Positions 18,842 through 28,753 are shown, counted from the first letter of the stretch. The stretch: DNA of 64,000 nt from Pseudoalteromonas luteoviolacea (GCF_001696455.1 NZ_MAUJ01000007.1:186001-250000), one strand, 5' to 3'. The notes: generated by a model from the sequence alone, not told the origin. Numbers and translations: made by a program.

Positions 18842-21511
18842 TTAGAAACTGATGCTGTAACCAGCGAAGATCTCTCTTCCGATATGACCGGTGTTGTACA
18901 TAGCGTCATCTACCCACTTACCGTTCTCATCAAATAGTACATCTTTGTCAAATAAGTTACGCGCACCTAAAGTGAACGTACCGTAAGTCTCAGTGTAGAA
19001 CTTCATGTTCAGGTTGTGAGTCACATATGTTGGTAAGTTACCCGTGTACACAATGTAAGGGTTGTCATTTGCATCAACCTGTACAACGTCATTTTCATAA
19101 GTATTTGAAATAATATCAGTCGTCCAGTTCAATGAGAAATTATCTAAAGAGTAATTAACCGTGAATTGTGAACGCCAATCAGGTTGTTGTGGTCCACCTT
19201 TCTGATCGCTTGTTGGGCCAGAGAAGTAAACATCTTCACCAACTTCTGTTAGAAGAGTCGTTACACTCTTAAACTTAAACTCACCAAAGTGTGTGTCTAG
19301 CTTGTATGACAAATCAATATCAAAGCCTTTGCGTGACATAAATGAACCATTCGCAGACTGAGTATAAGATTTACCAGCAATAGAACCATTTGAACCACGG
19401 CTTAAGCTCACATCAGGGAACTTTGCATAAATTTCATCAAGACGATTACCATTTTCCAAGTGAACTAAATCTTGGATGGTGATCAATGAAATTACGTTGT
19501 CCACTTCTAGTTCAAAGTAATCAACTTTGATAGAAACGTCTTCAAGGCCAGAGTAAACGACACCTAAGTTGATGTATGTAGACTCTTCAGGGCCTAGATC
19601 AGGGTTACTCTGTCTAACTTCTTTGAATGAACTCGTTGGGCATTTCGCGTACGCTTGAGCAATTTGCGATTGCGTTGCATTTGCGCCAAGCTGATTACGA
19701 CATGCAACATAGTCCGTTGTCGTTGGGCTACCTTCAGAGTCAGCACCGTATAGCTCTTTAAGCGTCGGAGCACGGAAACCTTCAGAGTATGAACCACGTA
19801 CTAATAGGTCATCCATTGGACGGTATTCGACCTTAATGCTTGGGTTACCAACGCTACCAAAGTCACTGTAATCATCGTAACGATATGCTGCGCTTACAAT
19901 AAGATTATCTAGGACTGGAAGTGCAACTTCGTAAAACAACGCAGACACATCACGCTCACCGTGACCAGAACCACCTGCATTACCGCCGATTAAGCCTGCG
20001 TCATTTTGTGCATCATACTTTGAAGATAAGATCTCTTCAAAATACTCACCACCCACATAGTGGCTGATCATACCGCCTGGCAATTCACCAAACTCAAAAC
20101 CTAGGCCTGCAAAGAAGTGATCCAGTTCACTTTGGTTCTCAGCATACGTTGTTGCACGCATGTTGTTGATACCTTCCTCTGACCCCATATCAATTTCGTT
20201 TAGTTCATTGTAAGCAAGACCTGCATAACTTAGGTAATAACGACCAGCCGTGCGGTAGTCTAATCTTGCTTTATGGTAAGACACTTCCCACTCAGCCGTG
20301 TCACCAGCCATACCCTTAAGACCAATTAGTAGGTCTTGTTGATAATCTGTCACTTCACCGTCACGATTGCCCAGTTGGTACCAACGGAATTGGCCATTTA
20401 CTACGTCATTAGTTGGGTTGTGCTCGTTGTCAGCAGCCATGTTTTCCCACTCAGCTGCTGGCGGCGCGTAACGGCCAAAAGAGTCATTACGGCTAAACAT
20501 GCCGCGCGCATACAACTCGATATCATCGGTTAGTTCGTACGTAAGGCTAGTCATGATTGAATCGCGCTTTGTTGAAGCCATGTTTGCCGATACATCAGCG
20601 AATGCATAGCCACATACTTCGCCTTTACCAATGCCGCCTAAAGCGCTGCCTTGATCTAGCTTGCCAATAAACCCAGGTACATTTTTAGATAGCTCATCAC
20701 ACTTTGGTGAAGCCAAATAGTTACCATCTTTACCTTGAACCGTTGCACCGAAATAGCTAATGCCCGTTGTTTCGTTGTAAATTGAGATTACACCGTCATT
20801 GTTCGAGTCTTCCATCGTCGCAGAAGTGTATGAACGATCGCGGTCGAAGATTGCACGGCGCTCTTGATGGTCGTAAACAAACGTAATATTACCTTTGTCC
20901 GAGCTCACACCAAATGACATAGACATTTGTTTCGTCTCGCCACCATCTGCCTCTGGACGACCAACTTGGATATCGAATGCTGCACCTTCAAAATCTTTTT
21001 TCAGGATTACATTGATAACACCAGCTATTGCATCAGAACCATAAATTGCAGATGCACCATCTTTTAAAATTTCGATACGCTCTACTGCCGCCATCGGGAT
21101 AGAGCTAAGGTTTGCACCACCTGTATTAAGTGATGGAGAACCACCTAAACGTTTACCGTCTACTAGTACCAACGTACGGCCAGCACCAGCACCTAACAAG
21201 CTCACTGTGCTTTGTGACTGCCCGCTGCTGCCAGAAGATGGTGCAACCGAACCAAAGCTATTTGAAGTAACGCTTTGCAGCGCCTCTGCTACTGAAACAC
21301 GACCTTGGCTCTCAAATTCAGCTGTTGAGATAACCTCTACAGGGCTTGCGCCTTCCATATCTACACGCTTGATACGTGAGCCTGTGATTTCAATACGTTC
21401 TACTTTTTCCGCGCCTTCTTCTGCCATCGCTACATTTGCGACAGCAGCAGAAGAAGCTGCACCAAATGCCAATGCAATACGCACAGCTTTAGTAACTTTA
21501 GTGTTCAACAT
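18842..21511 (-). CDS. TonB-dependent receptor, array copy 3
   Basis: A receptor of 889 residues. The signal peptide MLNTKVTKAVRIALAFGA.. is followed by VERIEITGSRIKRVDMEGASPVEV. The plug has VERIEILKDGASAIYGSDAIAGVIN, almost identical to copy 2. A Ser/Gly/Gln-rich loop (about residues 95-108) precedes it. The barrel ends in FAGYSISF. The start has AGGGAGA upstream. Promoter and terminator are its own, so the three genes are likely independent transcription units. N-terminal similarity among the copies points to old tandem duplication followed by loop divergence. Substrate unknown. Confidence 0.9.
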   Translation of the reverse strand: MLNTKVTKAVRIALAFGAASSAAVANVAMAEEGAEKVERIEITGSRIKRVDMEGASPVEVISTAEFESQGRVSVAEALQSVTSNSFGSVAPSSGSSGQSQSTVSLLGAGAGRTLVLVDGKRLGGSPSLNTGGANLSSIPMAAVERIEILKDGASAIYGSDAIAGVINVILKKDFEGAAFDIQVGRPEADGGETKQMSMSFGVSSDKGNITFVYDHQERRAIFDRDRSYTSATMEDSNNDGVISIYNETTGISYFGATVQGKDGNYLASPKCDELSKNVPGFIGKLDQGSALGGIGKGEVCGYAFADVSANMASTKRDSIMTSLTYELTDDIELYARGMFSRNDSFGRYAPPAAEWENMAADNEHNPTNDVVNGQFRWYQLGNRDGEVTDYQQDLLIGLKGMAGDTAEWEVSYHKARLDYRTAGRYYLSYAGLAYNELNEIDMGSEEGINNMRATTYAENQSELDHFFAGLGFEFGELPGGMISHYVGGEYFEEILSSKYDAQNDAGLIGGNAGGSGHGERDVSALFYEVALPVLDNLIVSAAYRYDDYSDFGSVGNPSIKVEYRPMDDLLVRGSYSEGFRAPTLKELYGADSEGSPTTTDYVACRNQLGANATQSQIAQAYAKCPTSSFKEVRQSNPDLGPEESTYINLGVVYSGLEDVSIKVDYFELEVDNVISLITIQDLVHLENGNRLDEIYAKFPDVSLSRGSNGSIAGKSYTQSANGSFMSRKGFDIDLSYKLDTHFGEFKFKSVTTLLTEVGEDVYFSGPTSDQKGGPQQPDWRSQFTVNYSLDNFSLNWTTDIISNTYENDVVQVDANDNPYIVYTGNLPTYVTHNLNMKFYTETYGTFTLGARNLFDKDVLFDENGKWVDDAMYNTGHIGREIFAGYSISF

Positions 21512-21604
21512 GTGATTCTCCCTGGGCTTACTACAGTTGGTAAGCTTGAGTTTTATAAGTCTTTATATCTGGCTCTAATGGCCTGATTTGAAAATTCGCG
21601 AGGG

Positions 21605-21634
21605 ATACTAATCGGGAGGCATGTTAAGCGTCAA
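21605..21634 (-). promoter_or_regulatory. Sigma-70 promoter of receptor copy 3
   Basis: On the minus strand, TTGACG (21634-21629), an 18-bp spacer, then TAGTAT (21610-21605). Both hexamers and the spacer length are identical to copy 2. Confidence 0.7.
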
Positions 21635-22004
21635 ACCTGATGCAGTTAACACTTACTAACACAAGTTATACACGAAAAACCTATTAATTAATGGGTTTAA
21701 AAAGTAAATAAACACTTACTTCAAAATATAGAAATAAATTAATTAATTTCACAGTTGGCAAGTTCACTATTTAGGCACAGGATACTAAAGCTGAAGAAAT
21801 CAACAGCTACCAAGGTTAAAAAAAATATTTTTTCTTTTTGTCTAAGTGCTCAACTTTTATACACCAAAACCAAATTAAAATATTTCCTTTACATAAGCCC
21901 CAAAGAAACTTTACATGCTGGCAAATGGCACTTTGAACAGTGGCGAAGGGCTGAGCAGTTCACTCGTGAATATTACAAAGCGATAAACAATCGCTTTCAG
22001 AGGT
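21635..22004. other. Intergenic region upstream of receptor copy 3
   Basis: AT-rich gap between the receptor promoter and the 3' end of polB. No terminator hairpin for polB and no convincing gene were seen. Confidence 0.45.
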
Positions 22005-24377
22005 TTACAAGTCCAACGAACGTTGTCCAGCCAAATTGATGGCATTTTCATCTATTTCAGGCAACATTTTGTATATGGGCAGTATTTGCTTCTCTATATA
22101 ATGTGTATAGTCAAGGTGTGCCACTTTATTAATGAACAGTTTAGGGCCAGTGTTACTGATAAAGTAAGCAATTTGACTCCCCTTCCCTAAGCCTGAAATA
22201 TTGCCTTGCTGTGTCGCCTCTTTGGCCGCCCTGACATGAGGAGGGATATTCTTCACATACGACTCTAACGATTTGCCCAATCTTTTTTTGTATATCAGCT
22301 TGTCATCCACCTGACCTGAGGTTATTTGACTAATATAATCTTCGGTGACTTTAACGACATTGTCTCCATCAAATAATGCACGTATCACCGCCTGCTGATA
22401 CTCTTTGGCAATTTGAGTCCAGTCACTGCGCACCGTTTCCATTCCTTTAAATACCAGCGCTTGTGATCCGGCTTTCTCTATTTGTCCGACATAGCGCTTT
22501 TTAGACCCCGTTTCTTGCCCTCGAATCGTCGGCATAAAAAATGGGCTGTAATGCGTTTCAAACTCGATTTCTAGAAAGCTCTCAAGTTGATACTCTGCAC
22601 GGATCAGCTCAGACCAGCGTCGATTAATATCCTGCATCAAGGCCACGCCTAATTGCTTACATTCCGATGCGGAAAAATGCTCTCCAACTTGAACAAACGT
22701 AGAATCCGTATCGCCATAAATCACCTCATAACCCATCTCTTCTATCCAGCGTCGCGTGGTTTGCATGATTTCATGACCACGCATCGTAATTGAACTCGAT
22801 AACCTCGGGTCATAAAAACGGCACCCTTTAGATCCAAGTACCCCATAAAGGCTATTCATGATGATCTTGATTGCCTGTTGCAACATTTGCTCGCCTTGTT
22901 GCTTGGCCAGCTGCCTCTCGTCAGCTAGTTGTGCGACCAACTTAGGAAGGTGGTGTAACTCTCTAGAAAACTTCCCTTTGTTAAACCCCGGAATGGCGGT
23001 AACCGGCGCATGCTCACCTTCAATCAGTCCCATAGGGTCAATACAAAATGAGCGTATGATCGAAGGGTAAAGGCTTTTAAAATCTAACACGAGCACGTTT
23101 TTATAAAGCCCTGGTTTTGAGTCCATTACATACCCACCCGGACTATCAAAATTTAAACCATGCTCACCAAGGTTCGGGGCGATATAGCCACTGCGGTGCA
23201 ATAAAGGTAAATAAAGGTTGGTAAATGCAGCAACTGAGCCCCCCATTCGCTCTAACTCAAGCCCGGTCAATTTAGTTCGCGCAATAGCGAATTCCATCAA
23301 CGACAGCTTGCAAAAGATATCCCACACTAGCACGCAGTCTTGCAAGTTATAGTTGGCTAGTGACAGTTTGTCTTCGTGGAACTGGCGCACAATTTCCTCT
23401 AATCGGTCATCTTGGCCAATCAGCTTGGTGCGACCAAGCACCTCTTGCGCGATAAAACTCAATTTAAATGTTTCGAAGTGGTAGGTCGCATTTTTCATGG
23501 TGTCAATACCATCGACAACCACACGACCAGGAATGAGTACACGAGTAAAATGACCGCTGGAAACCAACATCGCTTCCCCATCTCTACCGATATTAAGGGC
23601 GACGCCAAGCGCCTGTGCCCGCTCATGAAGCACAACGCAATCAAACTCAATCACATTCCAACCGATTAGCACATCCGGATTCAATCGATTTATTTCGTCA
23701 CACAAAGTCGTTAGCAAAGCAATTTCATCCTCAACCCAGATGATATTCATATCACAAGACTGTGCTTCGCCAATCATAATAACGAGTCGCTCTGCACCTG
23801 TGACCAGCCCCACAGAAAACAAAATACCTTCACCACTGCACTCAATATCAAAAGACAACATCTTAAACTGAGGCATAAATGTGTCGTTGGCTTTGAGTTT
23901 GGCGTTGTTCAACTCTATGTAACCTTGCTGCTGAGATGCCTCTCCAATCACCCACACCCCACCTTTAATGTAACGCTCCATTAAGTAGCGATCAGCATGG
24001 CGAATATCTTCTTCATATATAGGCAGTACTTTATTGAGTGCTTCTTTTGCTCGGTAAAAGCTAGACAAATGCGGAAAGTACACACCAGTGACAGGAGATT
24101 GATCAAAGTGTTTTAAAGCTAAAGGCGTCATTTCATACTCGCCTTCAAGTTTTTCTAGTATCTTGGTTGCTTGCTCGGTGTCAGCTGTTTTAATAAAAAA
24201 AACACTGCGCTCATGCTCAACAAATGCCTTGATAACGCCCTGCTCTGTTTTCAGCCAATAACATAATCGCAGCCGCCCTCGATGAGACACCTGCTGTCTA
24301 GATAAAACAAAGCCCTGATATACTGCTTGTGCCAAATGTGAACCCCGCCTAAAATACACCCCTGTAATTATATCCAT
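22005..24377 (-). CDS. polB: DNA polymerase II (family B)
   Basis: The 790-residue protein matches the length of E. coli Pol II. It has an N-terminal domain, a 3'-5' exonuclease with FDIECSGEG (Exo I) and a later DCVLVWD segment, and polymerase motifs DFKSLYPSIIRSF (motif A), KIIMNSLYGVLGS (motif B) and YGDTDSTFVQ (motif C). Pol II restarts replication and bypasses lesions. The frame stays open upstream to 24521, which would overlap dinG by about 120 bp. The ATG at 24377 is chosen because it begins the family-typical MDIITGVYFRRG and leaves a 23-bp divergent gap to dinG. Pol II is SOS-induced in E. coli; a degenerate LexA-like site lies at its start. Confidence 0.95.
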   Translation of the reverse strand: MDIITGVYFRRGSHLAQAVYQGFVLSRQQVSHRGRLRLCYWLKTEQGVIKAFVEHERSVFFIKTADTEQATKILEKLEGEYEMTPLALKHFDQSPVTGVYFPHLSSFYRAKEALNKVLPIYEEDIRHADRYLMERYIKGGVWVIGEASQQQGYIELNNAKLKANDTFMPQFKMLSFDIECSGEGILFSVGLVTGAERLVIMIGEAQSCDMNIIWVEDEIALLTTLCDEINRLNPDVLIGWNVIEFDCVVLHERAQALGVALNIGRDGEAMLVSSGHFTRVLIPGRVVVDGIDTMKNATYHFETFKLSFIAQEVLGRTKLIGQDDRLEEIVRQFHEDKLSLANYNLQDCVLVWDIFCKLSLMEFAIARTKLTGLELERMGGSVAAFTNLYLPLLHRSGYIAPNLGEHGLNFDSPGGYVMDSKPGLYKNVLVLDFKSLYPSIIRSFCIDPMGLIEGEHAPVTAIPGFNKGKFSRELHHLPKLVAQLADERQLAKQQGEQMLQQAIKIIMNSLYGVLGSKGCRFYDPRLSSSITMRGHEIMQTTRRWIEEMGYEVIYGDTDSTFVQVGEHFSASECKQLGVALMQDINRRWSELIRAEYQLESFLEIEFETHYSPFFMPTIRGQETGSKKRYVGQIEKAGSQALVFKGMETVRSDWTQIAKEYQQAVIRALFDGDNVVKVTEDYISQITSGQVDDKLIYKKRLGKSLESYVKNIPPHVRAAKEATQQGNISGLGKGSQIAYFISNTGPKLFINKVAHLDYTHYIEKQILPIYKMLPEIDENAINLAGQRSLDL
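24362..24377. promoter_or_regulatory. Degenerate LexA-like box between polB and dinG
   Basis: CTGTAATTATATCCAT matches CTG-N10-CAG in five of six conserved positions with an AT-rich centre. It overlaps the polB start codon and lies 24 bp before dinG. It is only a candidate. Confidence 0.3.
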
Positions 24378-24400
24378 ACTTTTTTGCTTAGGCGATCCAC

Positions 24401-26470
24401 ATGTTGTCAGACTCAATGAAAAAAACCGTACGTCATGCCCATCAGAACATCGCCAAGCAATTGGAAGACTATCGTCCGCGCAGTAGCCAAAACTATCTAG
24501 TTGCAGAAATCGCCAAAACACTTGCCGGTGAATATCATAAGTCTCAGCGTATTTGTGTTATCGAAGCAGGTACGGGCACGGGTAAATCACTGGCGTACTG
24601 TCTTGGCGCACTGCCTTTGGCGCTCGCCAAAAAGAAAAAGCTCGTTATCTCAACTGCCACGGTGGCTTTGCAAGAGCAGCTCATAGAAAAGGAATTGCCT
24701 TTTTTTAAAGAACACAGTGGGATCGATTTTAAGTTTGATTTGGTAAAAGGCCGACAAAGATACATTTGCGTACAAAAGTTGATGGCTGCAATTAATGAAG
24801 ACGATACACAACTCTCGTTAGTGCCAACCACTTCATCGCCGTTAACCGATATGGAACAGAAGTGCTTAAGAGAGCTTGCCAATGCCTATCAAAACAAACA
24901 GTGGGCAGGAGATCGCGACAGCTGGGAAGACACCATCCCCGACAAAGTGTGGAATTTAATTGCCTGTGACAAGCATGCATGCCAACGGCAAATGAAATCT
25001 CACAATCTATGCCCATTTCATTTAGCTCGGCAAAAAATTCAACAGATGGACGTGTTGGTCATTAACCACGCTCTGCTGCTCGCGGACCTAGAATTAGGGG
25101 GAGGCACAATTTTGCCGGAGCCCGAAGACACCTTCTATGTCATTGACGAAGCCCATCACTTGCCTCACATAACACGGGATTTCTCTTCCGCGGCAGCAAC
25201 AATAAAAGGCACCATAGAGTGGCTCGAAAAGTTACTAAAATTCAGCGGCCGAATGGCTGGCGTCATTGTTTCGCAAAAAGCCATTGGCCAAAATTTTAAA
25301 CTCAATGATGCCGTAAATGATGCCAGTAAGTTTTTAAAATCCGTACGCGATAGTTTAGACCAAGCCGATTTTAAGTATAACGATGACGATACTTATCGAT
25401 TCACTCACGGCGAAGTACCTGAGTCACTGACAACTCAGGCTAAAGACATTGCAGATGCGACCTTAGATGCACTAAGAGCAATCAATAAGATGCACGATGC
25501 CTTAACAACTGATGTCTCAGATGGCGATGTCCAACCGTTTTTAGCCGACCCATTTCTTGTCGAGAGCGGCCAGTACATAAATCGCTTAGAGCAATTAAAC
25601 AAGCTGTGGTTTAGTTACGCTGCCAAAGGAGAAAGCTCTCCTCATGCGCGCTGGATAAAACGGATGGAATACAAACACCATCACGATCATTTGCTGTGTG
25701 ATTGCCCCATTGAAGTCGGTTTTTATCTCAAAGATAAATTGTGGCGTGAATGCGCAGGCGCGGTTTTGTGCTCAGCCACACTCACAGCACTTGGCAGCTT
25801 TGATCACTTCTCCAAAGAAAGTGGCTTAAGCAATGAGCCCGGCGTAAAATTTATCAAAGCGGATTCGCCATTTGCATATGCAACTCAGGCAACCTTGCAC
25901 ATTCCTAAAACAAAAGTAGAGCCGACGGATAAAACTTTTAGTGATTTTCTTGCTGAGGCGCTGCCTGAATACCTTGATAAAAATAAAGCCAATTTGGTGT
26001 TATTTGCATCTTATTGGCAAATGGATCATGTTGTTACCGCGCTTAGAAAGAAAAAGCTCAGTATCTTGGTACAAGGGGAAATGTCACGCGAAGCGTTACT
26101 AACTCGTCATAAAGCTGCGGTAGATTTAGGTGCTGGCAGCATTTTATTTGGTACACAAAGCCTTTCAGAAGGACTAGACCTGCCAGGGAAATACCTCGAA
26201 AACCTGGTGATAACAAAAATACCATTTGCGGTACCAACCTCACCGGTTGAAGAAGCACAAGCCGAATTTATTCAATCAAAAGGCGGAAATCCATTTTTAT
26301 CTATCACAGTGCCTGATGCAGCAAAGAAATTAGTCCAAAGCTGTGGTAGACTGCTGCGCAAAGAAACTGACTCTGGTCGCATCACGATACTTGATAGGCG
26401 TCTGATAACGAAACGTTACGGTAAAGCCATGCTTGACACGCTGCCACCCTTTGCAAGGCAAATAGACTGA
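24401..26470 (+). CDS. dinG: DinG-family ATP-dependent DNA helicase
   Basis: A 689-residue XPD-like helicase. It shows Walker A AGTGTGKS, a DEAH box in VIDEAHHLP, and the four cysteines of the 4Fe-4S cluster (one in QRYICVQ, three in ACDKHACQRQMKSHNLC). Late motifs include GTQSLSEGLDLPG and VQSCGRLLRKE. DinG unwinds forked DNA, D-loops and R-loops. The ATG at 24401 is used; a second in-frame ATG at 24416 is possible. It diverges from polB and heads an apparent operon with yfcA (3-bp gap), priC (4-bp overlap) and the deacetylase (1-bp gap). Confidence 0.93.
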   Translation: MLSDSMKKTVRHAHQNIAKQLEDYRPRSSQNYLVAEIAKTLAGEYHKSQRICVIEAGTGTGKSLAYCLGALPLALAKKKKLVISTATVALQEQLIEKELPFFKEHSGIDFKFDLVKGRQRYICVQKLMAAINEDDTQLSLVPTTSSPLTDMEQKCLRELANAYQNKQWAGDRDSWEDTIPDKVWNLIACDKHACQRQMKSHNLCPFHLARQKIQQMDVLVINHALLLADLELGGGTILPEPEDTFYVIDEAHHLPHITRDFSSAAATIKGTIEWLEKLLKFSGRMAGVIVSQKAIGQNFKLNDAVNDASKFLKSVRDSLDQADFKYNDDDTYRFTHGEVPESLTTQAKDIADATLDALRAINKMHDALTTDVSDGDVQPFLADPFLVESGQYINRLEQLNKLWFSYAAKGESSPHARWIKRMEYKHHHDHLLCDCPIEVGFYLKDKLWRECAGAVLCSATLTALGSFDHFSKESGLSNEPGVKFIKADSPFAYATQATLHIPKTKVEPTDKTFSDFLAEALPEYLDKNKANLVLFASYWQMDHVVTALRKKKLSILVQGEMSREALLTRHKAAVDLGAGSILFGTQSLSEGLDLPGKYLENLVITKIPFAVPTSPVEEAQAEFIQSKGGNPFLSITVPDAAKKLVQSCGRLLRKETDSGRITILDRRLITKRYGKAMLDTLPPFARQID

Positions 26471-26473
26471 TAA

Positions 26474-27253
26474 ATGCTTGAACTCGCTTTTGATCCTCTC
26501 ACTTGGGCACTTTTATGTGCAGTCGCTTTAGCGGCGGGCTTTATAGATGCTGTCGCAGGTGGCGGTGGCATGCTAACGGTACCGGCCTTATTAACTGCCG
26601 GCCTCCCTCCCCACGTTACGCTAGGCACCAATAAACTGGCGGCTAGTTTTGGATCATTAACCGCCAGTTTTACCTATTATAAAAAGCAACTTTTCAACCC
26701 GAGGTTTTGGGCGGCATCAATGTTAGCAACGGCCATTGGGGCTTTGTTAGGGACTTTGCTTGTAGACAAACTTAGTATTGAGTTTTTGAACAAATTACTG
26801 CCGGTCATTATTATTATGGTGGCGCTATACAGCCTGTTTGGCAGCTTAAGTAAAACAGAACAACACGCCCTCCCAGAGAAAACCAAAATGCTGAAAGTAA
26901 AACAGTGGGCGCAAGGCTTGTCACTCGGTTTTTTTGATGGATTAGCAGGCCCCGGCACTGGTACATTTTGGACTGCCTCCAACAGCTTACTCTACAAAAT
27001 GAGTCTACTACTCAATTGCGGTTTAGCGCGTTCAATGAACTTTATTTCAAACTTCATTTCGCTGATAACTTTTGTCGCACTTGGTCATGTGAACTTTTTG
27101 TTAGGCATTACAATGGGTGCTTTTTTGATGTTAGGGGCTTGGATTGGTGCGCATTCAGCGATAAAGTTTGGTAGTAAGTTAATTAAACCCATCTTCAACA
27201 CTGTGGTCATTCTTTTGGCGGGCAAACTCATTTTTGAGGCATATGTTGCATGA
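26474..27253 (+). CDS. yfcA: TSUP-family membrane transporter (YfcA/TauE type)
   Basis: A 259-residue integral membrane protein with about eight hydrophobic segments. Each half carries the TSUP signature: AGFIDAVAGGGGMLTVPAL in the first and LGFFDGLAGPGTGTFW in the second. The TNKL motif after the first signature is typical of YfcA. TSUP proteins export sulfite, sulfoacetate or related sulfur/organic anions; the substrate of YfcA is not established. It starts 3 bp after dinG and overlaps priC by ATGA, implying translational coupling rather than a shared pathway. Confidence 0.9.
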   Translation: MLELAFDPLTWALLCAVALAAGFIDAVAGGGGMLTVPALLTAGLPPHVTLGTNKLAASFGSLTASFTYYKKQLFNPRFWAASMLATAIGALLGTLLVDKLSIEFLNKLLPVIIIMVALYSLFGSLSKTEQHALPEKTKMLKVKQWAQGLSLGFFDGLAGPGTGTFWTASNSLLYKMSLLLNCGLARSMNFISNFISLITFVALGHVNFLLGITMGAFLMLGAWIGAHSAIKFGSKLIKPIFNTVVILLAGKLIFEAYVA

Positions 27254-27849
27254 ATCAAGCTTTCCTTAGACTCAAAAGTAAGCTCGACCAATTGGCTAAC
27301 CAAGCAACGCAGTTTGACAATGCAAAGTGGTTCGACAAAAACCGCTATATTCAAAACCAGCCAAGCTTATTCGACAGTCACTTGTTTCATACCAAGAGCT
27401 TACTGCTGGTAGACTATGTGGAAGAAATACAAGTCGCATTGAAAAACTTACCACCGGAACAAAACCGCCATGCTTATCAATTTGCCGTGGAGCAAATTGG
27501 AGAGCAGATGCAAGCCATCATAAAGGTGCTTAAGTCTACCCCTGTATGGGCCAAAGAGAACAAGCTTAATATCCCAAAAAAAGCCAAGGTTTATCGCAAA
27601 GCTGTACAACGTATCATGCAATCATCCCATGAACTGTATCAAGAGCTTTCGCAAAATCATGAATTTGAAAGACGCTTGCAAGAAATGATCGATATTCGAA
27701 AATCCCAATTAGAGGGTGCGAATGCAGAAAAAAATGCACAATTAAATGCTGAAATACTCGCTTTGCATACTCGATTAGGACGTTGTCGCAAGGCTATTTC
27801 AGCAACAGAGGAAAAAATCCAGCTTCTGGAAAAGCAAGGCAATCGCTAG
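27250..27849 (+). CDS. priC: Primosomal replication protein N'' (PriC)
   Basis: A 199-residue, mostly helical protein. The best landmark is the C-terminal FERRLQEMIDIRKSQLE followed by LHTRLGRCRKAI, close to the E. coli PriC signature. PriC loads DnaB at stalled forks independently of PriA-PriB by binding single-stranded DNA and SSB. The N-terminal half is divergent and about 25 residues longer than in E. coli. It overlaps the yfcA stop by 4 bp. A ybaM-family gene lies 1.3 kb downstream; priC and ybaM are adjacent in E. coli, which supports the call. Confidence 0.88.
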   Translation: MNQAFLRLKSKLDQLANQATQFDNAKWFDKNRYIQNQPSLFDSHLFHTKSLLLVDYVEEIQVALKNLPPEQNRHAYQFAVEQIGEQMQAIIKVLKSTPVWAKENKLNIPKKAKVYRKAVQRIMQSSHELYQELSQNHEFERRLQEMIDIRKSQLEGANAEKNAQLNAEILALHTRLGRCRKAISATEEKIQLLEKQGNR

Positions 27850-27850
27850 T

Positions 27851-28753
27851 ATGTTGTACTACAACCCTATCTATAGTGACCTCACGCTTCCAGAACGGCA
27901 TCGATTTCCTATTTTGAAGTACGCGATGCTCAAGCAGCAAATTGAACGCTTAGGGTTGGCAGAGCATATTTTAATTAACCATCAAAAAGCCACACCTGCA
28001 CAACTCAATTTGTGTCACCACGTCGATTATGTTAACTCATTTTGCCAAGGCACCATGAGCGCTCCAGACATCAAACGGATGGGTTTTCCTTGGTCCGAAA
28101 ACCTCGTAGAACGTACCCTACTCTCAGTTGGCGCGAGTATCCACGCTGCCCACCAAGCACTTGAGCAAGGCTTTGCGGCAAACTTGTCTGGCGGTTATCA
28201 CCATGCCTATGCAGACAAAGCCACCGGTTTTTGTATCTTTAACGATTTAGCTATCGCCGCTTGCGACCTGATTGATAAAGGCAAAGCAGAAACCATACTA
28301 ATCCTAGACTGCGATGTGCATCAAGGTGATGGTACTGCCGCCATTTTGAAAGGTCGTTCTGATATCATTACTTGTTCACTGCATTGCGAACAAAATTTCC
28401 CTCGGCTAAAAGAGCAATCAGATTACGACTTTGCCTTACCGAAGGGCACGCGAGATAGTCAATACCTAGATACATTAGAACAAGCCTTATCGCTGTGCAC
28501 ACGCTTGCACAATCCCGATATTATTCTCTACAACGCAGGGGCTGATATATATGTTCAAGATGAGCTGGGGAATTTTGCCATTTCTTTGGAAGGGGTGTTT
28601 CTTCGTGAGGAGCTCATTCTCTCATTTTGCCAGCAACAACATATTCCTTTGATGTGCGCATTAGGTGGCGGTTATCAAAGAGATTTAGCATCTTTGGTAG
28701 ACGTACATACACAGCTTTTTAGGGCTCTACTGCGTTCCAATTTATTAAAGTGA
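27851..28753 (+). CDS. Histone deacetylase-superfamily amidohydrolase (class IV-like)
   Basis: A 300-residue zinc amidohydrolase of the arginase/deacetylase fold. It shows HxxYxxxF (HHVDYVNSF), GGYHHA, the metal ligands in DCDVHQGDGTA and the later NAGADIY, and the C-terminal GGGY loop. Overall it resembles the short bacterial proteins related to HDAC11/class IV. Substrates could be acetylated or acylated polyamines, proteins or small molecules; none is indicated. It begins 1 bp after priC, so it is likely cotranscribed with dinG-yfcA-priC. No link to replication is known. Confidence 0.85.
   Translation: MLYYNPIYSDLTLPERHRFPILKYAMLKQQIERLGLAEHILINHQKATPAQLNLCHHVDYVNSFCQGTMSAPDIKRMGFPWSENLVERTLLSVGASIHAAHQALEQGFAANLSGGYHHAYADKATGFCIFNDLAIAACDLIDKGKAETILILDCDVHQGDGTAAILKGRSDIITCSLHCEQNFPRLKEQSDYDFALPKGTRDSQYLDTLEQALSLCTRLHNPDIILYNAGADIYVQDELGNFAISLEGVFLREELILSFCQQQHIPLMCALGGGYQRDLASLVDVHTQLFRALLRSNLLK

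Noticed and set aside
21755..22039. 94-codon plus-strand frame running into the 3' end of polB
   Set aside because: Basic, AT-driven composition and no ribosome-binding site; no recognisable family.
24378..24521. Longer polB start at 24521
   Set aside because: The added 48 residues are antisense to the dinG N-terminus and do not resemble the family, whereas the ATG at 24377 matches Pol II length and N-terminus.
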